Notes: generated from the sequence alone by a model not told the origin. A stretch of DNA of 64,000 nt from Archivesica marissinica (GCA_014843695.1 CM026402.1:16647545-16711544); one strand, 5' to 3'. Positions 44,601-59,600 are shown, counted from the first letter of the stretch. Translations and numbers: made by a program.

Positions 44601-47600
44601 CCACGTAAACAGCAGTACGTGATCAATTCATTTCGAAGCTCAAAAATTGTGAATATTAGATTTGCGATTATTGAAAAAGACTCATAAGCGCGATATTTGT
44701 AAAATACTCGAATATAACGTGATATACAGTATTGTCTCGTTAAAATGTATTTTATATCTTAGGACATTACATGTACATCGAGGCGTCAGCACCGCGGCAC
44801 CGAGGCGACAAAGCCCGTCTGCTCAGCCCCATCTACAACACGACGACTCAGCCTTCCTGTGTCAAGTATTGGTACAGCATGTATGGACGGACCATGGGAA
44901 CTCTCAACGTATATACCGTTATAAAAGGGGTTTACAGGAAGGCCTGGTTTAAGTCAGGTCAGTTTGCATTATCTATGCTTTTATATTTCTGGATGCTTGA
45001 AAAAATTTGGTGGTTTTGAAATGATATTTTCAAGACTGTAATTTACTGAGGAAAATGGATTCATATATGGTAGTGTATGGAGCCCATATATCCAAGTATA
45101 CGGTAGTGTACGGAGCCAATATATCTAAGTATACGGTAATGTACAGAGCACATATATCCAAGTATACGGTAGTGTACGGAGCCCATATATCCGGTAGTGT
45201 ACAGAGCACATATATCCAAGTATACGGTAGTGTACGGAGCCCATATATCTAAGTATACGGTAGTGTATGGAGCCCATATATCCAAGTATACAGTAGTGTA
45301 TGGAGCCCATATATCCAAGTATACGGTAGTGTACGGAGCACGTATATCCAAGTATACGGTAGTGTACGGAGCACATATATCCAAGTATACGGTAGTGTAT
45401 GGAGCACATATATCCAAGTATACGGTAGTGTACAGAGCCCATATATCCAAGTATATGGTAGTGTGCAGAGCTCATATATCCAAGTATATGGTAGTGTATG
45501 GAGCTCATATATCCAAGTATACGGTAGTGTACAGAGCACATATATCCAAGTATACGGTAGTGTACGGAGCTCATATATCCAAGTATACGGTAGTGTACGG
45601 AGCACATATATCCAAGTATACGGTAGTGTACGGAGCACATATATCCAAGTATACGGAGCACATATATCCAAGTATATGTTAGTGTACGGAGCCCATATAT
45701 CCAAGTATACGGTAGTGTACGGAGCCCATATATCCAAGTATATGATAGTGTACCGAGCCCATATATCCAAGTATACGGTAGTGTACGGAGCTCATATATC
45801 CAAGTATACGGTAGTGTACGGAGCTCATATATCCAAGTATACGGTAGTGTACGGAGCTCATATATCCAAGTATACGGTAGTGTACGGAGCTCATATATCC
45901 AAGTATACGGTAGTGTACAGAGCTCATATATCCAAGTATATGGAAGTGTACAGAGCTCATATATCCAAGTATACAGAGTTTTCAGATACAAGCAAGAAAC
46001 CAGATTAATGAATTGTCATCTGTACAATTATTTGAGTTATTTATAGGCTGTATTTTACCCAGCATGCAAAGTGGTAATGCTTCCTATATTGTAATCGTTC
46101 ACTATTACATGTTCAGGTAACCAGGGTAGCGCTTGGAACATTGCATCTTTCACGGTGCCAGCCACCAGTGGAACGTTCCGGATAGTGTTTGAAGGAATTG
46201 TGGGTAGAGGTGTACAAGGCGATATCGCCATCGACGACTACAGTATCACGCCAGGGTCCTGCTCTGCCTCGGGTAAGCATTCCATTCTAGATGTTATATA
46301 CTACTTTAGATACAGAAGTAATAATGTACGGGTATAGTCATATTAATTAACATGACGCCGATGAGACTATAGCTCCTCCCACTAGTCATGTGATAAGAAT
46401 TTTCTCGACACCGATAATCATGACAAGTTGTCGAGGAAAATGGCAGCTGTTTGATAACCTATTACGGTTGCTGAAGGTGTGTCGCTATATCGATCGCTGA
46501 TTGGCTTATCGGATTATCGCTGGCTGGGTTGATTGACAGCTCGCGTCATGTTAATTTTATCACAAATTCCAAAAAAGTTGTTACCATACAATTGTATTTA
46601 TTACAACACCAGTATTACCCAAGTTTTACAGTAATGAAATCCAACCGTTTTTAATGGGTTTTTTTTTAATTGGCTGTCCGATTAGCGAAGTGGTTAGCCC
46701 GCTCGCTTCTCACCAATGCAACCCGGGTTCGATCCTCGGACCAGGGAAGTATGTGAGACGGTACGGTGGTCGCCAGATCGGATAGGTGGGTTTTCTCCGG
46801 GTACTCCGGTTTCCTCCCACGCGAATGACCACATACCACATCATCCGCGCCAACAAGAGTGATTAATATAAGTTGTTGAAACTTGTTACACAATTGTTGT
46901 AAAATAAATAAAGTTTAAATTAAACGTTTTTAATCATTTTAATGTAATTGAACATTGTGTTGAAAAATATATAAAGTCAAACCTGTGTTAGTGGTCACCT
47001 ATTAAGCAGCCAACCTGTATTAAGCAGCCAGTTTCCAGATTCCCAATATGTGGTTTTATTATATATTTGACCTCTATTAAGCTGCAAACCTGTATTAAGC
47101 AGCCAGTTTCCAGATTCCCAATATGTTGTTTTATTATACATTAACCTCTATTAAGCAGCCACCTGTGCTAAGCAGCCATTTTCTGTGATTCCCAAATATG
47201 TTGTTTTATTATACATTTAAACTATTAAGCAGCCACCTGTGCTAAGCAGCCACTTTCTGTTATTCCCTTGGCTGGCTGCTTAAGGCAGGTTTAACTGTAA
47301 CCTTATTTTGACCAGGATGGATGTTGTTTCATCATCTGGTACTTTACGTAGCTACATTTCTCAAGAATTCGTCCGCCTCCGTGGTCGAGCGGTTACGGTC
47401 GACTGTAACCTATCACCACTGATGGTCACGGGTTCGAGACCCGCTCAGGCCGTGTCTCATTTATATGAAAAGTTGGCAGTTTCTTACGGAGGTTGGTGCA
47501 CCCAAGTACTGGTTAACCGCTGGAGCCTGCCAAGGAAAGGTGTTGTTAGGTAAACTGCCCACCGGCGATATAGCCCAAAATGTGGCTGAAGCAAGCGTAA

Positions 47601-50600
47601 AACCCGAAATATAACATATATATATATATATGTGCGTAAATCACTTTTAGCATGGTTTTTATTAAATTTTCTGGCAGAAAAAACGCGGACACTCGCATAC
47701 AAAGTAATTTTGTGTATGTAACAGGAATATGACTTTATTCTCTTGGAGGATTTCTGTGTGATTTACTTGGTCTGAAGAGTTTTACGCAGGCTCAGGAACA
47801 TTGATGTCATGTTCATTTCTATAATTACTTGATATGGAACCAAGTCTTGTAACATTTTGTACAGGGTCGGGAACCAAGTCTTGTAACATTTTGTACATGG
47901 TCGGGAACCAAGTCTTTTAACATTTTCCATCCATGTTCATTTGTACGTTTACAGGGTCGGGAACCAAGTCTTGTAGCATTTTGTACAGGGTCGGGAACCA
48001 AGTCTTGTAGCATTTTGTACAGGGTCGGGAACCAAGTATTGTAGCATTTTGTACAGGGTCGGGAACCAAGTCTTGTAACATTTTGTACAGGGTCGGGAAC
48101 CAAGTCTTGTAGCATTTTGTACAGGGTCGGGAACCAAGTCTTGTAGCATTTTGTACAGGGTCGGGAACCAAGTATTGTAGCATTTTGTACAGGGTCGGGA
48201 ACCAAGTCTTGTAACATTTTGTACAGGGTCGGGAACCAAGTCTTGTAGCATTTTGTACAGGGTCGGGAACCAAGTCTTGTAGCATTTTGTACAGGGTCGG
48301 GAACCAAGTCTTGTAACATTTTGTACAGGGTCGGGAACCAAGTCTTGTAACATTTTCCATCCATGTTCATTTGTCGTTTACAGGGTCGGGAACCAAGTCT
48401 TGTACCATTTTCCATCCATATTCATTTGTACGTTTATAGGGTCGGGAACCAAGTCTTGTAACATTTTCCATCCATGTTCATTTGTCGTTTACAGGGTCGG
48501 GAACCAAGTCCTGTAACATTTTCCATCCATATTCATTTGTACGTTTACAGTGTCGGGAACCAAGTCCTGTACCATTTTTCATCCAAGTTCATTACAGTGT
48601 CGGGAACCAAGTCCTGTACCATTTTTCATCCAAGTTCATTACAGTGTCGGGAACCAAGTCCTGTACCATTTTTCATCCAAGTTCATTACAGTGTCGGGAA
48701 CCAAGTCCTGTAACATTTTCCATCCATGTTCATTTGTACATTTACAGTGTCGGGAACCAAATCCTGTAACATTTTCCATCCATGTTCATTTGTACGTTTA
48801 CAGTGTCGGGAACCAAGTCCTGTAACATTTTCCATCCATGTTCATTTGTACGTTTACAGGGTCGGGAACCAAATCCTGTAACATTTTCCATCCATGTTCA
48901 TTTGTACATTTACAGTGTCGGGAACCAAGTCCTGTAACATTTTCCATCCATGTTCATTTGTACGTTTACAGGGTCGGGAACCAAATCCTGTAACATTTTC
49001 CATCCATGTTCATTTGTACGTTTACAGGGTCGGGAACAACGTCCTGTAACTTTGACAATAGGAATCTCTGCACATGGACCAATGACCACGGGCATGATCA
49101 ATTTGACTGGCAAATGAGGCATGGTCTGACGCCCAGTTCACAAACTGGACCAACAAACGATCATACTAAGAAAACCTCCCAAGGTATGCCATATTAACCC
49201 ATTCAACACCAAGTAACTCACATGGACTGGTCCATGATATTTTTAGACCAATAAATTAATAACAAAATTACATTTGGATCAGTTCATTTATCAAAATGGG
49301 TAAAAAAAAATTCTAAAAATAGTTATATTACTTGAAAAAAGTGCAGATCCTGATGAGACGGCTCGTCACGAGCCGGCTCATCTGGATCTACACTTTTTTG
49401 TAAGCCAATTTAGAGGTCTGTGGTGTTGAAAGGGTTAACCACTCTATTATTTCAGCAGAACATGTCGGTTTAATCCTACCTTCACTCCTTCAGGCCAAAA
49501 CTGCCTGCTGTATAATTGTTTATTTATTCGGCACCGTTGGAAAGAAAACTTACGATGTCATATCACTGTGAAATCATATCGCTGAGACGTGTGCTCACTG
49601 GTTGTATTATAAACTTGTGATGTCATATCGCTGTGACGTATGTATGCTGGTTGTATTATAAACTTGTGATGTCATATCGCTGTGACGTATGCTCATTGGT
49701 TGTATTATAAACTTGTGATGTCATATCGCTGTGACGTATGCTCAATGGTTGTATTATAAACTTGTGATGTCATATCGCTGTGACGTTTGCTCACAGGTCA
49801 TATTATAAACTTGTGATGTCATATCGCTGTGTCATATGTATGCTGGTTGTATTATAAACTTGTGATGTCATATCGCTGTGACGTATGCTCACAGGTTGTA
49901 TTATAAACTTGTGATGTCATATCGCTGTGTTGTATGTATACTGGTTGTATTATAAACTTGTGATGTCATATCGCTGTGACGTATGCTCACAGGTTGTATT
50001 ATAAACTTGTGATGTCATATTGCTGTGACGTATGTATGCTGGTTGTATTATAAACTTGTGATGTCATATCGCTGTGACGTATGTATGCTGGTTGTATTAT
50101 AAACTTGTGATGTCATATCGCTGTGACGTATGTATGCTGGTTGTATTATAAACTTGTGATGTCATATCGCTGTGACGTATGCTCACAGGTTGTATTATAA
50201 ACTTGTGATGTCATATCGCTGTGACGTATGTATGCTGGTTGTATTATAAACTTGTGATGTCATATCACTGTGACGTGTGTATAATGGTTGTATTATAAAC
50301 TTGTGATGTCATATCGCTGTGACGTATGCTCACAGGTTGTATTATAAACTTGTGATGTCATATCGCTGTGACGTATGCTCACAGGTTGTATTATAAACTT
50401 GTGATGTCATATCGCTGTGACGTATGCTCAATGGTTGTTTTATAAACTTGTGATGTCATATCGCTGTGACGTATGCTCACAGGTTGTATTATAAACTTGT
50501 GATGTCATATCGCTGTGACGTATGTATACTGGTTGTATTATAAACTTGTGATGTCATATCGCTGTGACGTATGCTCACAGGTTGTTTTATAAACTTGTGA

Positions 50601-53600
50601 TGTCATATCGCTGTGACGTATGCTCACAGGTTGTTTTATAAACTTGTGATGTCATATCGCTGTGACGTTTTCTCACAGGTTTTTTTGTAAACTTGTGATG
50701 TCATATCGCTGTGACGTATGCTCACAGGTTGTTTTATAAACTTGTGATGTCATATCGCTGTGACGTTTGCTCACAGGTTGTATTATAAACTTGTGATGTC
50801 ATATCGCTGTGACGTATGCTCACAGGTTGTATTATAAACTTGTGATGTCATATCGCTGTGACGTATGTATACTGGTTGTATTATAAACTTGTGATGTCAT
50901 ATCGCTGTGACGTATGCTCACAGGTTGTTTTATAAACTTGTGATGTCATATCGCTGTGACGTATGCTCACAGGTTGTTTTATAAACTTGTGATGTCATAT
51001 CGCTGTGACGTTTTCTCACAGGTTTTTTTGTAAACTTGTGATGTCATATCGCTGTGACGTATGCTCACAGGTTGTTTTATAAACTTGTGATGTCATATCG
51101 CTGTGACGTTTGCTCACAGGTTGTATTATAAACTTGTGATGTCATATCGCTGTGACGTATGTATACAGGTTGTATTATAAACTTGTGATGTCATATCGCT
51201 GTGACGTATGCTCACAGGTTGTATTATAAACTTGTGATGTCATATCGCTGTGACGTTTGCTCACAGATTGTATTATAAACTTGTGATGTCATATCGCTGT
51301 GACGTATGTATACAGGTTGTATTATAAACTTGTGATGTCATATCGCTGTGACGTATGCTCACAGGATGTATTATAAACTTGTGATGTCATATCGCTGTGA
51401 CGTTTGCTCACAGATTGTATTATAAACTTGTGATGTCATATCGCTGTGACGTATGTATACAGGTTGTATTATAAACTTGTGATGTCATATCGCTGTGACG
51501 TATGCTCACAGGATGTATTATAAACTTGTGATGTCATATCGCTGTGACGTATGTATACTGGTTGTTTTATAAACTTGTGATGTCATATCGCTGTGACGTA
51601 TGCATACTGGTTGTATTATAAACTTGTGATGTCATATCGCTGTGACGTATGTTTACCCTTTGAGCCTACAGAACACGTGCATAGCATGACTATCACATGT
51701 ACTGCATCACTATCAATACATCTCCTTGGTGATTAGCTACTTCCTTTTCCATTCCATCTAACATCAATGTTACCAAGCCAACACAATTTCTCTGATTTAC
51801 TTGCTGAATGTTAACGACAGCAATATTTAATATGAATTATGTGTTTCAGGTACATACATATTTATTGAGGTGTCTAGTCCAAGGATCACGGGTGACAGAG
51901 CATGGCTAGTCAGTGAAGGGTTCCCCGCGGGGTCCACACACTGTCTTTCATTCTGGTATAGCATGAATGGTAACAGCATTGGGGCACTGAGAGTGTGGGT
52001 GTGGGCTCAAAATGGGGCTCGAACCCCAATTTGGGAGCTGAAAGGCAGACAAGGTGCTAACTGGCTCCCTGGGATAATCAGCATACCGACACAGACACTG
52101 TCTTACAAGGTAATACTTGCATGAATAACCAATCAGTAAATGTCTTGCAAGGTAATACTGGCATGAATAACCAATCAGTAAATGTCTTACAAGGTAATAC
52201 TTGCATGAATAACCAATCAGTAAATGTCTTACAAGGTAATACTTGCATGAATAACCAATCAGTAAATGTCTCACAAGGTAATACTTGCATGAATAACCAA
52301 TCAGTAAATGTCTCACAAGGTAATACTTGCATGCATAACCAATCAGTAAATGTCTTACAAGGTAATACTTGCATGAATAACCAATCAGTGAATGTCTTAC
52401 AAGGTAATACTTGCATGAATAACCAATCAGTAAATGTCTTACAAGGTAATACTTGCATGAATAACCAATCAGTAAATGTCTTACAAGGTAATACTTGCAT
52501 GAATAACCAATCAGTAAATGTCTTACAAGGTAATACTTGCATGAATAACCAATCAGTAAATGTCTTACAAGGTAATACTTGCATGAATAACCAATCAGTA
52601 AATGTCTTACAAGGTAATACTTGCATGAATAACCAATCAGTAAATGTCTTACAAGGTAATACTTGCATGAATAACCAATCAGTAAATGTCTTACAAGGTA
52701 ATACTTGCATGAATAACCAATCAGTAAATGTCTTACAAGGTAATACTTGCATGAATAACCAATCAGTAAATGTCTTACAAGGTAATACTTGCATGAATAA
52801 CCAATCAGTAAATGTCTTACAAGGTAATACTTGCATGAATAACCAATCAGTAAATGTCTTACAAGGTAATACTTGCATGAATAACCAATCAGTAAATGTC
52901 TTACAAGGTAATACTTGCATGAATAACCAATCAGTAAATGTCTTACAAGGTAATACTTGCATGAATAACCAAATCAGTAAATGTCTTACAAGGTAATACT
53001 TGCATGAATAACCAATCAGTAAATGTCTTACACAGTAATACTTGCATGAATAACCAATCAGTAAATGTCTTACAAGGTAATACTTGCACGAATAACCAAT
53101 TAGTAATTGTCTTACAAGGTAATACTTGCATGAATAACCAATCAGTAAATGTATTGCAAGGTAATACTGGCATGAATAACCAATCAGTAAATGTATTGCA
53201 AGGTAATACTTGCATGAATAACCAATCAGTAAATGTCCTGCAAGGTAATACTTGCATGAATAACCAATCAGTAAATGTCTTGCAAGGTAATACTGGCATG
53301 AATAACCAATCAGTGAATGTCTTACAAGGTAACACTTGCATGAATAACCAATCAGTAAATGTAAATTATTTTTGTGTTTGTCCTAATCACTATGGACAGT
53401 TATTTTTGTGTTTGTCCCCATCACTATGGAGAGTTATTTTGTGTTTGTCCCCATCACTATGGAGAGTTATTTTGTGTTTGTCCCCATCACTATGGAGAGT
53501 TATTTTTGTGTTTGTCCCCATCACTATGGAGAGTTATTTTTGTGTTTGTCCCCATCACTATGGAGAGTTATTTTGTGTTTGTCCCCATCACTATGGAGAG

Positions 53601-56600
53601 TTATTTTGTGTTTGTCCCCATCACTATGGAGAGTTATTTTTGTGTTTGTCCCCATCACTATGGAGAGTTATTTTGTGTTTGTCCCCATCACTATGGAGAG
53701 TTATTTTGTGTTTGTCCCCATCACTATGGAGAGTTATTTTGTGTTTGTCCCCATCACTATGGAGAGTTATTTTTGTGTTTGTCCCCATCACTATGGAGAG
53801 TTATTTTTGTGTTTGTCCCCATCACTATGGAGAGTTATATTTGTGTTTGTCCCCATCACTATGTAGAGTTATTTTTGTGTTTGTCCCCATCACTATGGAG
53901 AGTTATTTTGTGTTTGTCCCCATCACTATGGAGAGTTATTTTTGTGTTTGTCCCCATCACTATGTAGAGTTATTTTTGTGTTTGTCCCCATCACTATGGA
54001 GAGTTATGTTTGTCCCCATCACTATTTGTCCCCATCACTATGGAGAGTTATTTTTGTGTTTGTCCCCATCACTATGGAGAGTTATTTTTGTGTTTTTCTT
54101 GATCAATTTTGATAGTTATTCTGTGTTTCTCTAGATCATTATGGAGGGTACCAAAGGAACGAATGTTACCGGGGACATAGCACTTGATGACATCAGTGTC
54201 ACCAACACAACCTCGTGTGCAAGTATGCAACTTTTCCTATCTCTTTCCTGTTTCAATTTGGACATTTATTATGTATTTTGTACACACAGGGAGCCAACTC
54301 GCACATTTCTTTAATCATATTGGTTTTTTTATTTTACTATGCTTTCCAATTAAATATAGAAATTTATCGCTACACAATTAAATAGAATATTGGTATGCCA
54401 TGACACAACATAAAAAAATACCACAAAAAAAGAAACTCACTTCCCTCCTAAGTTGGCTACGGTATTTTAATTACTGTTGACTTTTTCTGGTAACAAATGT
54501 CGAATCGAGTCGAGTCAAGTCGAATGTAGAGGAGAAGAATTATATAAGACTATGTCTTCCATTCTAATCCTGTTTCTGTATTCTGATTATGTGTGGTTGT
54601 TCAATATGTATTATATTGGGAAATAAAATATGTTTTAAGTCGAATGTAATGTTTCTTCTATGCAGATTTATTTTAGAAAAACAAGATTTTACAACATTAG
54701 ATTAATCGCTTTTAATGCCTCATTCCGGATGGAATCCTTTGCCACGAGGTCGAGAGAAGAGGCATTGTGCATATAAGTGTCTTGCCTAAGGACTCTACCA
54801 GTCTACTCTGACCGGGCTCGAATTCATAACATCTCGGTTGCAAAGCGGACACTGAATCCTTTGCACCATAGTTGTAATGGTTAGAGGGTTGATGATTTGT
54901 TGACTCATTTATCGTTAGCGTTTAAGCATTTTCAGTGAAACCCCTATAAAGCAAATGACCAGCACACCAGGCTTGACGGTTAGAAAATTGTTCTATACCC
55001 TCAAAGTTTGGTGCTTCTGTTTGGTTCAGATAAGTGTAATTCCCAGAATCGATTGATTAATCAAATCATTAGAGCTCGTGTTTGAGATTGAGAAATGTTT
55101 TATAATCTCCGACCCTGATCTGGAACTTATAAATCATGCCTCAGATCTCTAAGTGTCTTTCATGTAATTTGATTGGATGAGTATGAGATTTTCATTCAGC
55201 TACCGTACATACTCCCCGCTAAGACGTTCACGACTATAAGACGACCACCCTCAACTTTGGTCATAAATCAGTGGTATTTTGCATAGACCCGCGTAAGAAG
55301 CCACTCAGAATCAAAGACCAAACACATTAATTGAAGACTGTAAATTATGTATGTCAACTGCACTATTGCACAACAATAAATTTGATTTGTTAAAATGCTA
55401 TAGACAAGTTCAGTTTATTCAGAGCTATGAAAGTCTATGTTTTTGTTACACCCTTTGAGTTATTTCAATATAATGTCATCATTTATTGAATCATACATTT
55501 AACAAACCGATTTTTATCACTCGCTTATAAGACGGGAAGCCACGTTTAGGGCAAAATATTGTGATAAAAACCGCGTCTTATAGGCAAGTAAGGATGGTAA
55601 GCCAATCAGAAAGCTTTAGACTGAATTTGAGATTGAAGAAGTGCTTTCTAGCCTCCAGGCCAAGTGAAGGGTTTGGTGTGTGGACAATGTTTTCAGTTAA
55701 AGAGGTTTAGATGGATTTTCATACTTGGTTGAGATTTATGCTAAATTTGTTAACCCTTTCCTTCATAGAGATTACGGTTAATATACTATTATATCTCCAT
55801 ACAAACGACAGCCATTTAACTATCATGCAGTGGATAAGTAGTCACCATATCTATCCCATCTCCATAGATATTACTGGGACTACATGAGATTCTGGCCTTT
55901 ATTTTATGAACATTGGTTTGGTAACTACATTGTCAATGTATGTCGTATTGGTAATGGCGTCAAGAGGTTCTTCTATGAGGGAAAGGGTTTTAATAATGTA
56001 TGTTATATTGGTAATGGCGTGAAGAGGTGCTTCTATGAGGGAAAGGGTTAATAATGTATGTCATATTGGTAATGGCGTGAAGAGGTGCTTCTATGAGGGA
56101 AAGGGTTAATAATATATGTCATATTGGTAATGGCGTCAAGAGGTGCTTCTATGAGGGAAAGGGTTAATAATGTATGTCATATTGGTAATGGCATCAAGAG
56201 GTGCTTCTATGAGGGAAAGGGTTAATGTATGTCATATTGGTAATGGCGTGAAGAGGTGCTTCTATGAGGGAAAGGGTTAATAATGTATGTCATATTGGTA
56301 ATGGCGTGAAGAGGTGCTTCTATGAGGGAAAGGGTTAATAATGTATGTCATATTGGTAATGGCGTGAAGAGGTGCTTCTATGAGGGAAAGGGTTAATAAT
56401 GTATGTCATATTGGTAATGGCGTGAAGAGGTGCTTCTATGAGGGAAAGGGTTAATAATGTATGTTATATTGGTAATGGCGTGAAGAGGTGCTTCTATGAG
56501 GGAAAGGGTTAAACAAAGCTTAGAAGGAGGCTGAGATATGGTTATACTTTGGCAGATAGGAAAGACTTAGATGTAGTAGAAAATATTTCGAAAAAAAAAT

Positions 56601-59600
56601 AGATGAAAATTGATTTGAAATGATACATCAGTAATGAAGACAAATCACTTCCATTTACAGTGATCATTTCATGTTGAAATAAGTACAGTCAAACCTGTGT
56701 TAGTGGTCACCTCCATTAAGCAGCCAACCAGTATTAGGCAGCCAGTTTGCATATTCCCAATATCTTATTATACATTTGCCCTCTATTAAGCAGCCCCCTG
56801 CACTAAGCAGCCACTTTCTGTGATTCCCTTGGCTGGCTGCTTAATACAGGTTTGACTGTACATATTTGTCCGAAAATGTGTTAAGTTTTTCGGAAATTAG
56901 GTTGTTTGTATACAATTAACCAATTTGATTCTGGATACCGTTCAAACAGTATTTGCAAAGAACATAGAGCCAGATCAGCTGCCATGGAACGTGCCGTCTG
57001 ATCAGGCTCTATGCTGTTTGCTATTCAGATGATCTTGATAAGACACTTGGCTATGTAGCAAACAACATAGATCCTGATCAGCATGCAGCGTTATGCTGTG
57101 GCTGATCTGGATCTAAGTTGTTTGCAAAAGCCTTTAAATGTATCCAGAATGAAATGGTTTAAGAAGGGCATTATCAGTACGAAGCAATTTTGTTGATTTG
57201 GAGGAAATTCCAGTTTGTACTGTTCTCGATGAATTACTTTATGTGTAAATATGTTAATTTAGCAGCGAAATAATGTTTTGTGTTTATAAACATGATAGGG
57301 ACACCTGAGAATTCGCTGGCCTCGATACCCAAAGTCACCCCCACAGGCACATTGTCTACCAGCACAATGGTGCATACCACTCCGAAACTAACGGCAGCGA
57401 TGACTAGACCATCGACACTCAAACCAACAGGTACACAGCCATATAAACATGTTGTATCATGCATCTACGGCACACAGAGCCTCATGCATCTACGGCACAC
57501 AGAGCCTCATGCATCTATGGTACACAGCCATATAAACATGTTGTATCATGCATCTACGGCACACAGAGCCTCATGCATCTACGGCACACAGAGCCTCATG
57601 CATCTACGGCACACAGAGCCTCATGCATCTACGGCACACAGAGCCACAGAAACATGCTGTATCATGCATCTACGACACACAGAGCCACAGAAACATGCTG
57701 TATCATGCATCTATGGCACACAGAGCCACATAAACATGCTGTATCATGCATCTACGGCACACAGAAACATGTTGTATCATGCATCTACAGCACACAGAGC
57801 CACAGAAACATGCTGTATCATGCATCTACAGCACACATAGCCACAGAAACATGCTGTATCATGCATTTACAGCACACATAGCCACAGAAACATGCTGAAT
57901 CATGCATCTAAAGCACACAGAGCAACAGAAATATGCTGTATCATGCATCTATGGCACACAGAGCAACAGAAACATGCTGTATCATGCATATATGGCACAC
58001 AGAGCCACAGAAACATGCTGTATCATGCATCTATGGCACACAGAGCAACAGAAACATGCTGTATCATGCATATATGGCACACAGAGCAACAGAAGCATGC
58101 TGTATCATGCATATATGGCACACAGAGCAACAGAAACATGCTGTATCATGCATATATGGCACACAGAGCCACAGACACATGCTGTATCATGCATATACGG
58201 ATCTTGACAGCTACTTAAATCATCTTCTTATTTGCCATACCAGTAAATATAGAGATTTAACCCATTCAACACCAAGTAACTGACATGGACTGGTGCATGA
58301 TATTTTTAGACCAATAAATTAATAAGAAAATTACATTTGAACCAGTTTATTTATTAAAATGGGTAATTTTGTCTAAAAATAGTAATATTACTGGCAAAAA
58401 GTGCAGATCCTGATGAGACGGCTCGTCATGAGCCAGATCATATGGAGAGGGCCCTCAGGAAGATTAGTTCAGAACTAATTGGGCAACCCTCTATAAATAA
58501 AGATATCTTATCTATCTACACGTTTTGTAAGCCTATTTAGAGGTGTGTAGTGTTGAAAAGGATACATAGGATAATAAATATATATAAGGGAATAATACTT
58601 GTACATCTGATACATTATTATTACACTTTGTCTACTAGCCAAAATTATACAGTCAAACCTGTGTTAGTGGTCACCTCCATTAAGCAGCCAATCTGTATTA
58701 AGCAGCCAGTTTCCAGATTCCCAATCGGTTATTTTATTATATATTTGACCTCTATTAAGCAGCCACCTGTGCTAAGCACAGCCACTTTCTCTGACTCCCT
58801 TGGCTGGCTGCTTAAGACAGGTTTGTCATTGGTCAAATAAACTTATGACAAATTAGCAAGAAATAAACAGCATTCTTTAACCCTTCAGCAGATGCTATTG
58901 GGGAAAACACAGGGTAATTGTCCTGTGCTTAAATCTGGAAATCTAGTTTGTAAGAAACACTGAATTGACTTTCAATTTCTGCTAGTTTTTAGTTGATTTT
59001 CAAACAAATTTATTTTAGCTCTTACAACTTATATTAATCATTCTCGTGACCTCATTCCTGATGGAATCCATCACCACGAGGGAGAGAGAAGAGGCAATGT
59101 GGAATTTAAATGCCTTGCCTAAGGGCACAATCGTAACGGCTCTAGAGAGTCTAGAACTCCGGGCCTTTCACACCTGATCACTGTGCTATCAAGACTTCCA
59201 CGTGCTAGTTTTAGAGTGAGTTGTGAGTGGGACCCTATGCTATCATGACTTCCACGTGCTAGTTTTAGAGTGAGTTGTGAGTGGGACCCTACGCTATCAT
59301 GACTTCCACGTGCTAGTTTTAGAGTGAGTTGTGAGTGGGACCCTACGCTATCATGACTTCCACGTGCTAGTTTTAGAGTGAGTTGTGAGTGGGACCCTAC
59401 GCTATCATGACTTCCACGTGCTAGTTTTAGAGTGAGTTGTGAGTGGGACCCTACGCTATGACGACTTCCACGTGCTAGTTTTAGAGTGAGTTGTGAGTGG
59501 GACCCTATGCTATCACGACTTCCACGTGCTAGTTTTAGAGTGAGTTGTGAGTGGGACCCTACGCTATCACGACTTCCACATGCTAGTTTTAGAGTGAGTT

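Noticed and set aside
52078..54134. Open frames of 291-376 codons in and around the 42-bp and 34-bp arrays
   Set aside because: They are repeat readings that ignore the clear MAM8 exon boundaries at 52109 and 54135.
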